From Novosphingobium sp. (GTDB lineage: Bacteria; Pseudomonadota; Alphaproteobacteria; Sphingomonadales; Sphingomonadaceae): DNA of 64,000 nt. Position numbers and translations under genes: made by a program. The notes beneath the pieces were generated by a model. It searched no databases, had not been told where the DNA came from, and worked only from the letters and a program-made list of their open reading frames with translations. The stretch spans positions 1 through 64,000 of the forward strand of contig SECS01000002.1 in assembly GCA_004211435.1 (NCBI GenBank). The letters are read 5' to 3'. The stretch's first letter is position 1. Each line of letters opens with the position of its first letter. Below, in pieces: positions 17,387 through 26,493 of the stretch.

Positions 17387-18862
17387 ATGCAATCGCACTC
17401 GACGACAAGCGACAATGACGCCGGGATCGAACCGCCGTCGCTGCTCTATGGCGCGCTGTTCGCGGCCATCCAGGAAAGCGGAATCTTCGCGGACAGCAAG
17501 ACCTTCGCCGATGCCGTGCCACTGCGCGAGGCTCAGGCGATTCTGGCTGAATATCTCGCATTGGGAACTGCCGGACCCGAGGATCTTCGACGCTTCGTCG
17601 CGGCGAATTTCGCTCTGCCCGAAGAGGAGGACGCCAACCCGACGGCGGATCGTGCCGCGGAGGACATTGCGCAGCATATCGCGCGCACCTGGCCGCGGCT
17701 CGAGCGCGACGGCGCCATCGAGCAGGGCTCGGCAATCGGCCTCGCCCATCGCTTCGTAGTCCCCGGTGGGCGCTTTCGCGAACTCTACTATTGGGACAGC
17801 TATTTCACGATGCTCGGTCTCGTTGCCCAAGGGCGGCAGGACCTGGTCGAAGAGATGGTCGATCTCTTCGCGGATCTGATCGATCGCTTCGGTCACGTGC
17901 CCAACGGGACGCGAAGCTACTACCTGTCGCGCTCGCAGCCGCCCGTCTTCTATCTCATGGTCGGCCTGTCGGAGCGAAAGCGCGATCCCCGGCTGCTGCG
18001 TGCGCTGCGGCGCGAGCACGAATACTGGATGTCGGGCGGCCGCGTCGTGAGCCTTGCCGGCGGTAGAAGCCTCAACCGCTATTGGGACGACGCCGATCGC
18101 CCGCGGGACGAGAGTTGGACCGAGGACCTTGCGACGGCACGCAAGAGCGGGCGACCCGAGGCTGAAGTCTGGCGCGAACTGCGTGCGGGCGCGGAAAGCG
18201 GTTGGGATTTCACCTCACGCTGGTTGGCGGATGGCCGTCGTCTCGAAACCATCCGCACGACGCGGATCGTACCCTGCTGCCTCAACGCCCTGTTATTCGG
18301 CCTCGAAAGCGCGCTGGCCGAGGCCGGTGATCCGGCAATGGAACGTGCTGCGCTGATGAGGCGAGAGGCGATCGCGCTCCTGAACTGGAACGAGGCCAAG
18401 GGCTTCTTCGCCGATTACAGCATGGACGACGAAACCGTGTCCGACCAGCCGACGGCGGCCATGCTCTATCCGCTCTTTACCGGCTGCGCCGATCCGTCCG
18501 CTGCCGCCCGCACGATCGCGGCGGCGCGCCGCCATCTGATGGCTCCCGGGGGGCTCAGGACAACCTTGGTGGAGACGGGGCAACAGTGGGATGCGCCCAA
18601 TGGCTGGGCGCCGCTCCAGTGGATCGCCTGCCAGGCGTTCGTGAGCCATGGTGAGCCCACGCTGGCACAGGATCTCGCCGGTCGCTGGATTGCTACCGTC
18701 AAAACGGAGTTCGCGGCCACCGGACGGATGCTCGAGAAGTACGATGTCGAGCGGGGCGGAAGTGGGGACGGCGGCGAATACGTCACGCAAGAGGGCTTTG
18801 GCTGGACGAACGGCGTCACTGCGGCGCTGGCGGCAAGGCTGGATTCATCGCGTTCCGGCTGA
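17387..18862 (+). CDS. treF: Cytoplasmic trehalase, glycoside hydrolase family 37
   Basis: 491 aa from ATG 17387. Both GH37 signatures are present: PGGRFRELYYWDSYF (126-140) and QWDAPNGWAP (400-409). ESGWDFTSRW (270-279) holds the general acid Asp274, and the Gly-rich GSGDGGEY (458-465) holds Glu464 as candidate base. There is no signal peptide, so it is of the TreF type and acts in the cytosol on alpha,alpha-trehalose, giving two glucose. Length is close to the usual 500-550. It is divergent from the LacI gene and should belong to its regulon together with the MFS permease, TonB receptor and sulfatase. No good Shine-Dalgarno is seen, which fits the cramped divergent start. Confidence 0.93.
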   Translation: MQSHSTTSDNDAGIEPPSLLYGALFAAIQESGIFADSKTFADAVPLREAQAILAEYLALGTAGPEDLRRFVAANFALPEEEDANPTADRAAEDIAQHIARTWPRLERDGAIEQGSAIGLAHRFVVPGGRFRELYYWDSYFTMLGLVAQGRQDLVEEMVDLFADLIDRFGHVPNGTRSYYLSRSQPPVFYLMVGLSERKRDPRLLRALRREHEYWMSGGRVVSLAGGRSLNRYWDDADRPRDESWTEDLATARKSGRPEAEVWRELRAGAESGWDFTSRWLADGRRLETIRTTRIVPCCLNALLFGLESALAEAGDPAMERAALMRREAIALLNWNEAKGFFADYSMDDETVSDQPTAAMLYPLFTGCADPSAAARTIAAARRHLMAPGGLRTTLVETGQQWDAPNGWAPLQWIACQAFVSHGEPTLAQDLAGRWIATVKTEFAATGRMLEKYDVERGGSGDGGEYVTQEGFGWTNGVTAALAARLDSSRSG

Positions 18863-19289
18863 CCGTCGAACGCCGCTCGCTGCGAACGATGGCTAGCGTC
18901 GACGTCAGTTAGGTTTCGGCGGGGTATTTTCTGCATATCGGGTTCGCGATGCGACCCAAAAGCGCATCACCGGTCGGACCATGAGGTCTGTCCCTGCGAC
19001 GTATAGCGGCAATTTGCTCCGTTCGTCCGGGCAGGCCACTTCCTGCGATGGCGATCAACGTACCCGGATTTCACCTCTTCCGCTATCAGCCACGCGGGCA
19101 GGTGCGCCCAAGCCAGACGGTGGAGGATACGGGCAAGTAGGCGAAATTGAGCGAGGCCTTCGGGATTCTGCGCTATGACATGCGCGGCCAAGCTGTGGGG
19201 CGTTTGAGCGGAACCATCCCGCTCTCCAAAACGTAGATAGGGTGAAGCGGCCGCGCAATCCCGCCCCCTCCCGCTCGCACCAAACTTTC
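18863..19289. other. Intergenic stretch, no gene recognised
   Basis: Short overlapping frames exist on both strands but none has a ribosome-binding site or known domain. No tRNA or repeat is visible. It may be remnant coding DNA. Confidence 0.4.
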
Positions 19290-19311
19290 AACTCCCGCTT
19301 CGGCGGGGGTT
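19290..19311. terminator. UUCG-loop terminator hairpin
   Basis: Arms AACTCCCGC and GCGGGGGTT (one G-U pair) close a TTCG tetraloop, followed on the plus strand by CTCTTT. It lies 16 bp beyond the stop of the minus-strand membrane protein gene and could serve either strand. Confidence 0.65.
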
Positions 19312-19326
19312 CTCTTTGCGGGCAGT

Positions 19327-19869
19327 CTAGGGACGGACGTAGCTTGCGGCCACACCTAGCGGCACCAAAACGACCACGGCGATGAGGAGGGCTTTGGTGG
19401 CTCGATAGAATGGCTCACCGTCCTTCACTCTGTCCCACTCGTCCTTCAACAATGGGTGGGCAACCGTGATCACCTTTGCCGAAAGGTCCGTCCATTCCGA
19501 TGGAGCGTAGTCTTCTGGGTTGGCCTCGAGGCGTCGTACGAGCATTTCCGCGCTCCGGATGCATTGCTCGAGCTCGCGATGAAGTGCTTCCTTAAGGTTG
19601 AGACGAAGCTCCAAACGAGAGAGCGCGGCAATGAAGCGAGCCCACTCCCGATGCATCTCTTCATCCTTTTTGCTCTCATGCAATAGCTGCAGGATCACCG
19701 TCAGCGTCGATGCTGCTGACATCGCTTCGGCCAGATCCGCTCTAAAGTCATTAATCCAGGCCTGCCGAAACTCCGAAACCTTCTGCTCCTTGGTGATCAC
19801 TATCGTGATGAGGGCAACGAACGCAGCCAATGTTGCTGCAAGAAGGGTTGCGGTCGCTTCGGTGATCAT
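19327..19869 (-). CDS. Hypothetical two-helix membrane protein, 180 aa
   Basis: There is an N-terminal membrane helix (about residues 7-25, LLAATLAAFVALITIVIT) and a C-terminal one (about 160-176, LLIAVVVLVPLGVAA). Between them is a long charged helical region, ADLAEAMSAASTL to ERLEANP, probably a cytosolic coiled coil. This hairpin-like layout is common in small unknown proteins near tRNA genes. Codon use is slightly less GC-biased than its neighbours, and it sits next to a tRNA-Ser, a frequent insertion site, so it may have been acquired. The function is unknown. Confidence 0.7.
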   Translation of the reverse strand: MITEATATLLAATLAAFVALITIVITKEQKVSEFRQAWINDFRADLAEAMSAASTLTVILQLLHESKKDEEMHREWARFIAALSRLELRLNLKEALHRELEQCIRSAEMLVRRLEANPEDYAPSEWTDLSAKVITVAHPLLKDEWDRVKDGEPFYRATKALLIAVVVLVPLGVAASYVRP

Positions 19870-19963
19870 TCGGGGTCAGCTCCTCGCCAGCGTGTGGAAG
19901 AGAGTGGGGAAGATCTTCAATCCGAAAAAATTCTGAACATTGTCAAGCGGTTAGGGTGGCATG

Positions 19964-20054
19964 TGGCGGAGCGGGAGGGATTCGAACCCTCGATACGCTT
20001 TTGACGTATACTCACTTTCCAGGCGAGCGCCTTCGACCACTCGGCCACCGCTCC
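19964..20054 (-). tRNA. tRNA-Ser (anticodon GGA)
   Basis: Read on the minus strand, the acceptor arms GGAGCGG and CCGCTCC pair, and CCA is encoded at the 3' end (19964-19966). The D-arm begins GTGGCCGAGTGG, the anticodon loop CTGGAAA carries GGA, there is a long class II variable arm as in serine tRNAs, and the T-arm reads GGGTTCGAATCCC. It reads UCC and UCU codons. The length of 91 bases including CCA is normal for tRNA-Ser. Confidence 0.96.
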
Positions 20055-20122
20055 GCATGCTCTGGAAGGCGCGCCCTAGCGGCAGCCGGAGCGCTGCGCA
20101 AGGCATGGCCTGCTATTTCCCG

Positions 20123-22231
20123 TCAGATGCGTTCGGCCTCGGCCACGGCCTCGCTCGCGCGCAGCGAAGAGATGATCCGGCTGAGGTGCGCGACGTCCTT
20201 GACCTCGAGATCGACCTCGTAGGTGCCGAAAGGGTCGTCGCGCTGGATCATGTGCAGATCGGTGACGTTGGCGCGGTTGTTGGCGAAGATCGCGGTGACT
20301 TCGGCCAGGGTGCCCGGGCGGTTGTAGAGCACCACGCGCAGGCGGCCGACGGCGCCGGTCGAGCGCTCGCCCCACGACAGGTCGAGCCAGTCGGCATCGA
20401 TGCCGCTGGCCAGGCTCAGGCAGTCGATCGTGTGGACCTCCACGCCCTTGCCGGGCTGGCGCAGGCCCACGATGCGATCGCCCGGCACCGGGTGGCAGCA
20501 GTCGGCGAGATGGAAGGCCATGCCCGGGGTCAGGCCGCGGATCGAGATCGCGCGCTCCTGCTTGGGCCAGTCGTGATCGTCGGCGAGATCGGCGGCGCTG
20601 CCGGGGACGAGCGCTTCCATGACCTCCCGGTCTGACAGCTTGGCCGTGCCGATCGCCGCCATCAGCTCTTCCTCGCGCGCGAAGCCCAGGCGCTTGACCG
20701 CGTCGGCGATCGCCTTCTTGCCGATCTTGGTGGGCAGCCGCTCGACGATCTCCTCGAACAGCTTGCGGCCGATCGCGGCGATTTCCTGAAGCTCCTTGGC
20801 GCGCACCGCGCGGCGGATCGCCGCGCGCGCCTTGCCGGTGACGACGAAGCCCAGCCACGAGAGCTGCGGCTGGGCGTTGCGGCTCTTGATGATCTCGACC
20901 ACGTCGCCGTTGTTGAGCGGGGTGCGCAAAGGGATGTGGCGGCCGTTGATCTTGGCGCCGACCGCGGCATTGCCCAGATCGGTGTGCACGGCATAGGCGA
21001 AGTCGACCGGGGTCGAGCCCTTGGGCAGCTGGTGCAGCGAGCCCTTCGGCGTGAAGGCGAAGATGCGGTCCTGGTAGATCGCCAGCTTGGTATGCTCGAG
21101 CAGTTCCTCGGCGTCGTGGCTGGCGTCGACGATCTCGACGAGGTCGCGCAGCCAGCCCACTTCTTCGTCGGGTCGCGGACCGTCGGGGCGCTCGCCGCCC
21201 TGCTTGTAGGCCCAGTGCGCGGCAAGACCGTATTCGTTGGTCTGGTGCATGTCCTTGGTGCGGATCTGCACTTCGACGCGCATCGAATTCTCGTAGATCA
21301 GCGCCGTGTGCAGCGAGCGGTAGCCGTTGGTCTTCGGCGTCGACATGTAGTCCTTGAAGCGGCCGGGGATCATCTGCCAGGTCTGGTGGAGCACCCCGAG
21401 CGCCTTGTAGCTGTCCTCGACGCTGTCGGTGATGACGCGGAAGGCCATGATGTCGGTGATCTGCTCGAAGGTGACGTGGCGCTCGGCCATCTTCTTCCAG
21501 ATCGAGTAGGGATGCTTCTCGCGCCCCGAGACCTCGACCTTGAGCCCGGTTTCGGCCAGCGCCTGCTTGACCGACAGCGCGATCGCGCCGACCTGGCTGC
21601 CTTCCTGGCTGCGGATCTGCGCGAGCCGGCCGGTGATCGTCGCATAGGCCTCGGGCTCGAGCTGCTCGAAAGCGAGCAACTGCATCTCGCGCATATATTC
21701 GTACATGCCCACGCGCTCGGCGAGCGGAGCATAGATATCCATCGTCTCGCGCGCGATGCGGCGGCGCTTGTCCTCGCTCTTGATGAAATGGAGCGTGCGC
21801 ATGTTGTGCAGGCGGTCCGCCAGCTTGACGAGCAGGACGCGCAGGTCCTCGCTCATCGCGAGCAGGAACTTGCGCAGGTTCTCGGCGGCGCGTTCGTTCT
21901 CGGTCAGCGTCTCGATCTTCGAGAGCTTGGTGACGCCGTCGACGAGGCGGGCGACGTCGGGCCCGAAGAACTTCTCGACCTCCTCGATCGTCGCCAGGGT
22001 GTCCTCGACCGTGTCGTGGAGCAGCGCGGTGACGATCGTCTCCTGGTCGAGCTTGAGCTCGGTCATCAGGCCGGCGACTTCGACCGGATGGCTGAAATAG
22101 GGATCGCCCGAGGCGCGCTTCTGCGTGCCGTGCTTCTGGACGGTATAGACGTAAGCACGGTTCAGCATGGCCTCGTCCGCATCGGGATCGTAGGCCTTCA
22201 CACGTTCGACAAGTTCGTATTGACGCAGCAT
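20123..22231 (-). CDS. rsh: Bifunctional (p)ppGpp synthetase/hydrolase (RelA/SpoT homologue)
   Basis: The protein has 702 aa. It has an N-terminal HD hydrolase with H48, LLHDTVEDT (H72-D73) and DRLHNMRTLHF. The synthetase domain carries HPYSIWKKM, TDIMAFRVI, RFKDYMSTPKTNGYRSLHTA and EVQIRT. Its RFKD motif, rather than the EXDD of RelA-only enzymes, points to a bifunctional Rel/SpoT type. The TGS domain reads IFAFTPKGSLHQLPKGST, and the C-terminal ACT domain is near 625-700. It makes and degrades the stringent alarmone (p)ppGpp from ATP and GDP/GTP. Alphaproteobacteria usually have one such long enzyme. It stands alone between tRNA-Ser and a divergent signalling gene. Confidence 0.96.
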   Translation of the reverse strand: MLRQYELVERVKAYDPDADEAMLNRAYVYTVQKHGTQKRASGDPYFSHPVEVAGLMTELKLDQETIVTALLHDTVEDTLATIEEVEKFFGPDVARLVDGVTKLSKIETLTENERAAENLRKFLLAMSEDLRVLLVKLADRLHNMRTLHFIKSEDKRRRIARETMDIYAPLAERVGMYEYMREMQLLAFEQLEPEAYATITGRLAQIRSQEGSQVGAIALSVKQALAETGLKVEVSGREKHPYSIWKKMAERHVTFEQITDIMAFRVITDSVEDSYKALGVLHQTWQMIPGRFKDYMSTPKTNGYRSLHTALIYENSMRVEVQIRTKDMHQTNEYGLAAHWAYKQGGERPDGPRPDEEVGWLRDLVEIVDASHDAEELLEHTKLAIYQDRIFAFTPKGSLHQLPKGSTPVDFAYAVHTDLGNAAVGAKINGRHIPLRTPLNNGDVVEIIKSRNAQPQLSWLGFVVTGKARAAIRRAVRAKELQEIAAIGRKLFEEIVERLPTKIGKKAIADAVKRLGFAREEELMAAIGTAKLSDREVMEALVPGSAADLADDHDWPKQERAISIRGLTPGMAFHLADCCHPVPGDRIVGLRQPGKGVEVHTIDCLSLASGIDADWLDLSWGERSTGAVGRLRVVLYNRPGTLAEVTAIFANNRANVTDLHMIQRDDPFGTYEVDLEVKDVAHLSRIISSLRASEAVAEAERI

Positions 22232-22463
22232 CTCTGCCTAAATGGGCGGAGAACCCCTGCGAGGGCAAGGGGGAAGCGCCGAAGCTTGAGGGAGAAGCCT
22301 GTCGCCGCCAGCTTTGAGCACTCGGGCCCAGGGAGGATAGGCGGCGACAGTTACACCCTATACGCGCGAGCATGGCGATCGGTTCCCGCCTGAACGCGCC
22401 TTTTTGGATTTTTTCGCTGCGGAGAAACAGGCTTAACGCACCAGTAAGTAGTTATGCGGATAA

Positions 22464-23561
22464 ATGGCCGCGAAACGGCGGAAAACGTCGGGTTTGGGAA
22501 GGGGTGTCCTGCGCGAGGCGATCATACGCGACGGCGGGGGCGCTACATTGCAAGACGACATTCTGACACTCGCGCTCGATCTGTCGCGCAACACGGCCGA
22601 GAAGATCAGCTCGATCGACATGATCATGGTCAAGACGCAGATGTTGGCGATGAACGCCCGGCTCGAGGCCGCGCGCGCCGGCGAGGTCGGCAAGAGCTTC
22701 GCGGTCGTCGCGCACGAGATGGGCGAAGTGACCAAGGAGGTCAGCGCGCTGTCGGCGGGCCTGCGCACCGCGATCAACGACAACGCCGGCCGTATCGAGG
22801 CGGCGGGACGGCAGATGCTGCTCGATTCCCGCGGCAATCGCTTCGCCGACATGGCGCACAACGCGGTCGAGATCATCGATCGCAATCTCTACGAGCGCTC
22901 GTGCGACGTGCGCTGGTGGGCGACCGACACCGCCGTGGTCGATCTGCTCGAGCAGCCTTCGTCCGAAGCCCAGGCCCATGCCACGCGGCGGCTCGCGACG
23001 ATCCTGCGCTCCTACACGGTCTATCTCGATCTCTGGATCGCCGATCGCAACGGCGTGGTCGTGGCGAATGGCCGGCCCGATCGCTACGGTTCGGTCGTCG
23101 GGCGCAATGTCGCCGGCACCGAGTGGTTCCGCAACGGCATGGCCACGATCAGCGGCGACGCCTTCACCGTCTGCGACATCGAACGCAATCCAGCGCTCGA
23201 TCGCGCCGAGGTCGCGACCTATGCCACGGCGATCCGCGCCGGCGGCGTCGAGCACGGCCAGCCGCTGGGCGTGCTCGGGATATTCTTCGACTGGGAGCCG
23301 CAGGCCAAAGCGATCGTCGAGGGGGTGCCGCTCGATGCCGAAGAGCGCAAGACCACGCGCATCATGCTGCTGAACGCCCAGCACCGCGTCATCGCCTCTT
23401 CGACCGGACACGGCGAGGCCGAGACCTATTCGCTCCAGGCCGGCAGCAAGCGCGGATTCTATCAGAACGGCGCCAAGCTGGTCTCCTATGCCTTGACCCC
23501 GGGATACGAAACCTATGCCGGCCTCGGCTGGTACGGCTGCATCGAAACCGCGGGCGGCTGA
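22464..23561 (+). CDS. Soluble chemoreceptor-tip protein fused to a C-terminal Cache-like sensor
   Basis: The protein has 365 aa with no membrane segment. Residues 33-110 resemble the hairpin tip of methyl-accepting chemotaxis proteins; the signature MLAMNARLEAARAGEVGKSF (60-79) is the region that contacts CheA/CheW. It is followed by a Cache-like sensor (about 145-300, with YLDLWIADRNGVVVANGRPD and VVGRNVAGTEWF). The order is reversed compared with classical receptors, where the sensor is N-terminal and periplasmic, and the signalling helices are very short, with no clear methylation helices or HAMP. It would sense a cytosolic ligand or redox state. No che genes lie nearby. Whether it joins receptor arrays is inference. 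Confidence 0.8.
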   Translation: MAAKRRKTSGLGRGVLREAIIRDGGGATLQDDILTLALDLSRNTAEKISSIDMIMVKTQMLAMNARLEAARAGEVGKSFAVVAHEMGEVTKEVSALSAGLRTAINDNAGRIEAAGRQMLLDSRGNRFADMAHNAVEIIDRNLYERSCDVRWWATDTAVVDLLEQPSSEAQAHATRRLATILRSYTVYLDLWIADRNGVVVANGRPDRYGSVVGRNVAGTEWFRNGMATISGDAFTVCDIERNPALDRAEVATYATAIRAGGVEHGQPLGVLGIFFDWEPQAKAIVEGVPLDAEERKTTRIMLLNAQHRVIASSTGHGEAETYSLQAGSKRGFYQNGAKLVSYALTPGYETYAGLGWYGCIETAGG

Positions 23562-23663
23562 CCCAATCGTCGCCGATGCGGGCGATTGTATACGAGCGCG
23601 TTGACCTTGGCGCGATGTCTGGCACAAGCGCCCGACAACAAGATGCCGAGGAGAGTTCAGCCC

Positions 23664-24917
23664 ATGCCCGCTTCGTTCGCCGTCGGCTGGCGCCAGGTCG
23701 GCATCTGCTTCCTGCTGCTTTCCGCCTCGGGCATGATCGCCTCTACCTATTCGCTGGTTGCCGTGCCGCTGGCGCAGGAATTCCAGCCAACCCGCATGGT
23801 GCTGATGCTGGCGATGACGGTCTATTCGGCCGTGAGCGCGGTGCTGATGCCCCTGATCGGCAACCTCGCCGACCGCTTTTCGGTGCGCAGGCTCATGATC
23901 GCGGGCGGTTGCTTCCTGGCGGCCGGCTATACGGCGATCTCGCTGGCGACCTCGTTCGTCCAGGTCCTCGTCGCCTTCGCCCTGCTGATTGCGCCGGCCA
24001 ACGCGCTGATGGGGCCGGTGGCGGCGACGGTGCTGCTTTCGCGCTGGTTCGCCAATCTGCGCGGCCGTGCGATCGGCGTGGCCATCGCGGGCATCTCCGC
24101 GGGCGGCTTTGCCTTTCCGCTGATCATCCAGGGGCTGCTCGATACCCATGACTGGCGACAGGCGCTGCAACTGCTCTCGCTGGTGCTGATCGTCTGGACC
24201 GTGCCGGCGGCGCTGCTCGTCGTCGAGCGGCCCGCCGATCGCGCGCTCCATCCCGACGGTGCGCCCGAAGCGCCCGAACTGGCGCGTCAGGAACTGGGCC
24301 GGGCACCGATCTCCGCCCGGCAGATCCTGACCGATCCCGCGTTCTGGGCCATCGCCGGCACGGTCGCGATCGTCACGGCCGGGATGAAGGGGATGATCAC
24401 CAACCTGGCGCCGCTGGCCAAGGACAGCGGCATCGACGCGACCCGGGCGGCGACGCTGATCTCGGTCTATTCGGCCTGCAGCTTCGTCGCCAAGCTCAGC
24501 TTCGCCGCGCTGGCCGATCGCGTGGGGCCGCGCACGCTGATGTTCGTCGCGCTCGGCGGTTTTGCCGTGGGTATCGGCCTGCTGACCCAGGCCAGCGCCG
24601 GCTACAGCGCGATCGCGCTGGGCGTGGCCTGCATCGGCATCTTCGGCGGACTGATGATCCCGATCGAGAGCTTCATCGCGCCGCGGGTCTTCGGCCAGCG
24701 CGCGGTCGGTCGCGCCATGGGGCTTCTTTCGGGGGTCATCCTGATCGCGATGCTGGCGACGCCGCCGCTGTTCGGCCTGATCTTCGACCTGACCGGCAGC
24801 TACAAGGGGATCTTCTGGACCTTCTGCGCGCTGGGCATAGCCGCCATGTTCTGGTTGCCGGCAATCCGGCTGCACGCACGTCAGGAGCCGACGCTGGAGG
24901 CCGCTCCGGCCGAATAG
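23664..24917 (+). CDS. MFS transporter
   Basis: About 417 aa from ATG 23664; GAGGAGAG lies 8 bases upstream, whereas the longer frame from 23586 has no such site. Twelve hydrophobic segments are apparent. GNLADRFSVRRLMIAG is the A-motif between helices 2 and 3, repeated in degenerate form as ALADRVGPRTLMFV in the second half. It resembles monocarboxylate/oxalate-type MFS proteins. It precedes a P450 gene by 103 bp on the same strand, so it may import that enzyme's substrate or export its product. The substrate is unknown. Confidence 0.85.
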   Translation: MPASFAVGWRQVGICFLLLSASGMIASTYSLVAVPLAQEFQPTRMVLMLAMTVYSAVSAVLMPLIGNLADRFSVRRLMIAGGCFLAAGYTAISLATSFVQVLVAFALLIAPANALMGPVAATVLLSRWFANLRGRAIGVAIAGISAGGFAFPLIIQGLLDTHDWRQALQLLSLVLIVWTVPAALLVVERPADRALHPDGAPEAPELARQELGRAPISARQILTDPAFWAIAGTVAIVTAGMKGMITNLAPLAKDSGIDATRAATLISVYSACSFVAKLSFAALADRVGPRTLMFVALGGFAVGIGLLTQASAGYSAIALGVACIGIFGGLMIPIESFIAPRVFGQRAVGRAMGLLSGVILIAMLATPPLFGLIFDLTGSYKGIFWTFCALGIAAMFWLPAIRLHARQEPTLEAAPAE

Positions 24918-25020
24918 CGACGCATTTCATCGCGGGGGCGAAGGGGGAAACCGCGTTCTCGCCGATGATTGCCCGCAAGGCGGGTTGGTGGCATGCACCT
25001 CTCCAATAAGGGAGAAGATC

Positions 25021-26325
25021 ATGTCTGCGTCGACCGCCACCGCACCGCATCCCAAGAGCCTCGACGATATCCGCGTCGATTTCCCCGATGCGCCTTCGCA
25101 CGTGCCCAAGGACCGGATCGTCGACCTGTCGTGGACGATGGGCGGCGTGCCCAACGATCAGGTCGATCCTTACGAGCACATGGGCTGGCTGGCGGGCCAG
25201 AACATCCCGCGCCTGCTGTTCAACCCGCCCGCCGCCGGCGGCCTGGGCGCGATCGCGGGCGGCTCGGCCACCGGCAACTGGGTGGTCACGCATTACGAGG
25301 ACATCGACCGCGTCTATTGCGACAACGAGCATTTCTCGAACAAGGGCACGGCCGAGTTCCAGCGGCTGATCGGCGAGACCTTCCCGTCGATCCCGCTCGG
25401 CCTCGATCCGCCCGAGCATACGCCTTACCGCATGTTCCTCACCCAGTTCCTCGGCCCGGCGACGATCACCCGCGTGATGGAGCCGATGATCCGCGAAGTG
25501 CTCGACGAGATGATCGGCGAGATCGAGGACAAGGGCGAGGTCGACATGGCCTGGGATTTCGCCCGCGTGTTCCCGGTGCGCATCTTCATGGGCATGATGG
25601 GCTTCCCCAAGGAGATGTTCGACGATTTCCTCGAATGGGAGTGGAACATTCTCCATTCGGGCAGCCTCGAGAAGATGCAGTGGGCGCTGCGCAGCGTGCT
25701 CGATTTCCTGCGCGGGTTCATCGCCGAAAAGGAAAAGAACCCCGACCAGTTCCTCACCTCCTCGATCGTCCACGGCGACATCAAGGGGCGCAAGTTCACC
25801 GATGACGAGAAGATCGGCATGGTCTGGTTTCTCTGGCTCGGCGGGCTCGACACGGTCGCCGCCACGATCGCCCAGATGTTCCGCCGCATGGCGCTGCAGC
25901 CCGAGATCCAGACCCGGCTGCGCGACAATCCCGAGCTGATCAACGGCGCGGTCGAGGAATTCCTGCGCACCCAGCCGATCCTCTCGTCGGCGCGCCGCGC
26001 GATCAAGGACTTCGAGTGGCACGGCGTCCAGGTTAAGGCCGGCGACAGCTTCTCCTGCCTCAACCCCGCGGGCAACTTCGATCCGGCGCGCTTCGAGAAC
26101 CCGCGCGAATTCGATCCCACGCGCAAGGGCAACCGCCACTTCACCCTGGTCGGCGGCGTGCATTCGTGCCTCGGCGGGCATCTCGCCCGGCGCGAGTTGC
26201 GCCTGCTGCTCGACGAGTGGTTCAAGCGTATTCCCGAATTCCGCGCCAAGCCGGGCAGCGACACTTCGGTGTTTCCCGGCCTTCTCTCGATCCGCAACCT
26301 GCCGCTGGTTTGGGACGTCAAATAG
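25021..26325 (+). CDS. Cytochrome P450
   Basis: 434 aa from ATG 25021, with GGGAGA 6-7 bases upstream. I-helix: WLGGLDTVAATI (272-283), with the acid/Thr pair D277-T278. K-helix ExxR: E313-R316. The haem loop LVGGVHSCLGG has axial Cys383; the usual Phe seven residues before the Cys is Leu376. There is no membrane anchor, so it is a soluble class I enzyme needing ferredoxin and reductase, neither of which is encoded beside it. It hydroxylates a hydrophobic substrate with O2 and NAD(P)H. The unusual NYxxGxF-like NPAGNFDPARF meander is otherwise normal. Confidence 0.93.
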   Translation: MSASTATAPHPKSLDDIRVDFPDAPSHVPKDRIVDLSWTMGGVPNDQVDPYEHMGWLAGQNIPRLLFNPPAAGGLGAIAGGSATGNWVVTHYEDIDRVYCDNEHFSNKGTAEFQRLIGETFPSIPLGLDPPEHTPYRMFLTQFLGPATITRVMEPMIREVLDEMIGEIEDKGEVDMAWDFARVFPVRIFMGMMGFPKEMFDDFLEWEWNILHSGSLEKMQWALRSVLDFLRGFIAEKEKNPDQFLTSSIVHGDIKGRKFTDDEKIGMVWFLWLGGLDTVAATIAQMFRRMALQPEIQTRLRDNPELINGAVEEFLRTQPILSSARRAIKDFEWHGVQVKAGDSFSCLNPAGNFDPARFENPREFDPTRKGNRHFTLVGGVHSCLGGHLARRELRLLLDEWFKRIPEFRAKPGSDTSVFPGLLSIRNLPLVWDVK

Positions 26326-26493
26326 ACCGGCATTCTCGATGATTCTGCCGCCGCCCCGACGGGAACGGGGTGGCGCAGTTCACAAATAATAACTGACTCC
26401 GACCGGCGACGATGGCACAAACAACCATTCCGGTCGTTTTCGCCGGAGCGCGGCCGATCGGGCGCGGATGGAACGTGCAGAGGGCGAGCGGGG

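Noticed and set aside
16368-17735. A 455-codon version of the LacI regulator
   Set aside because: The extra N-terminal part is Arg/Pro-rich and antisense to the trehalase. The helix-turn-helix begins only about 20 residues after ATG 17372.
18863-19289. A possible small gene or RNA after the trehalase
   Set aside because: Short frames on both strands conflict, and none has start signals or known structure.
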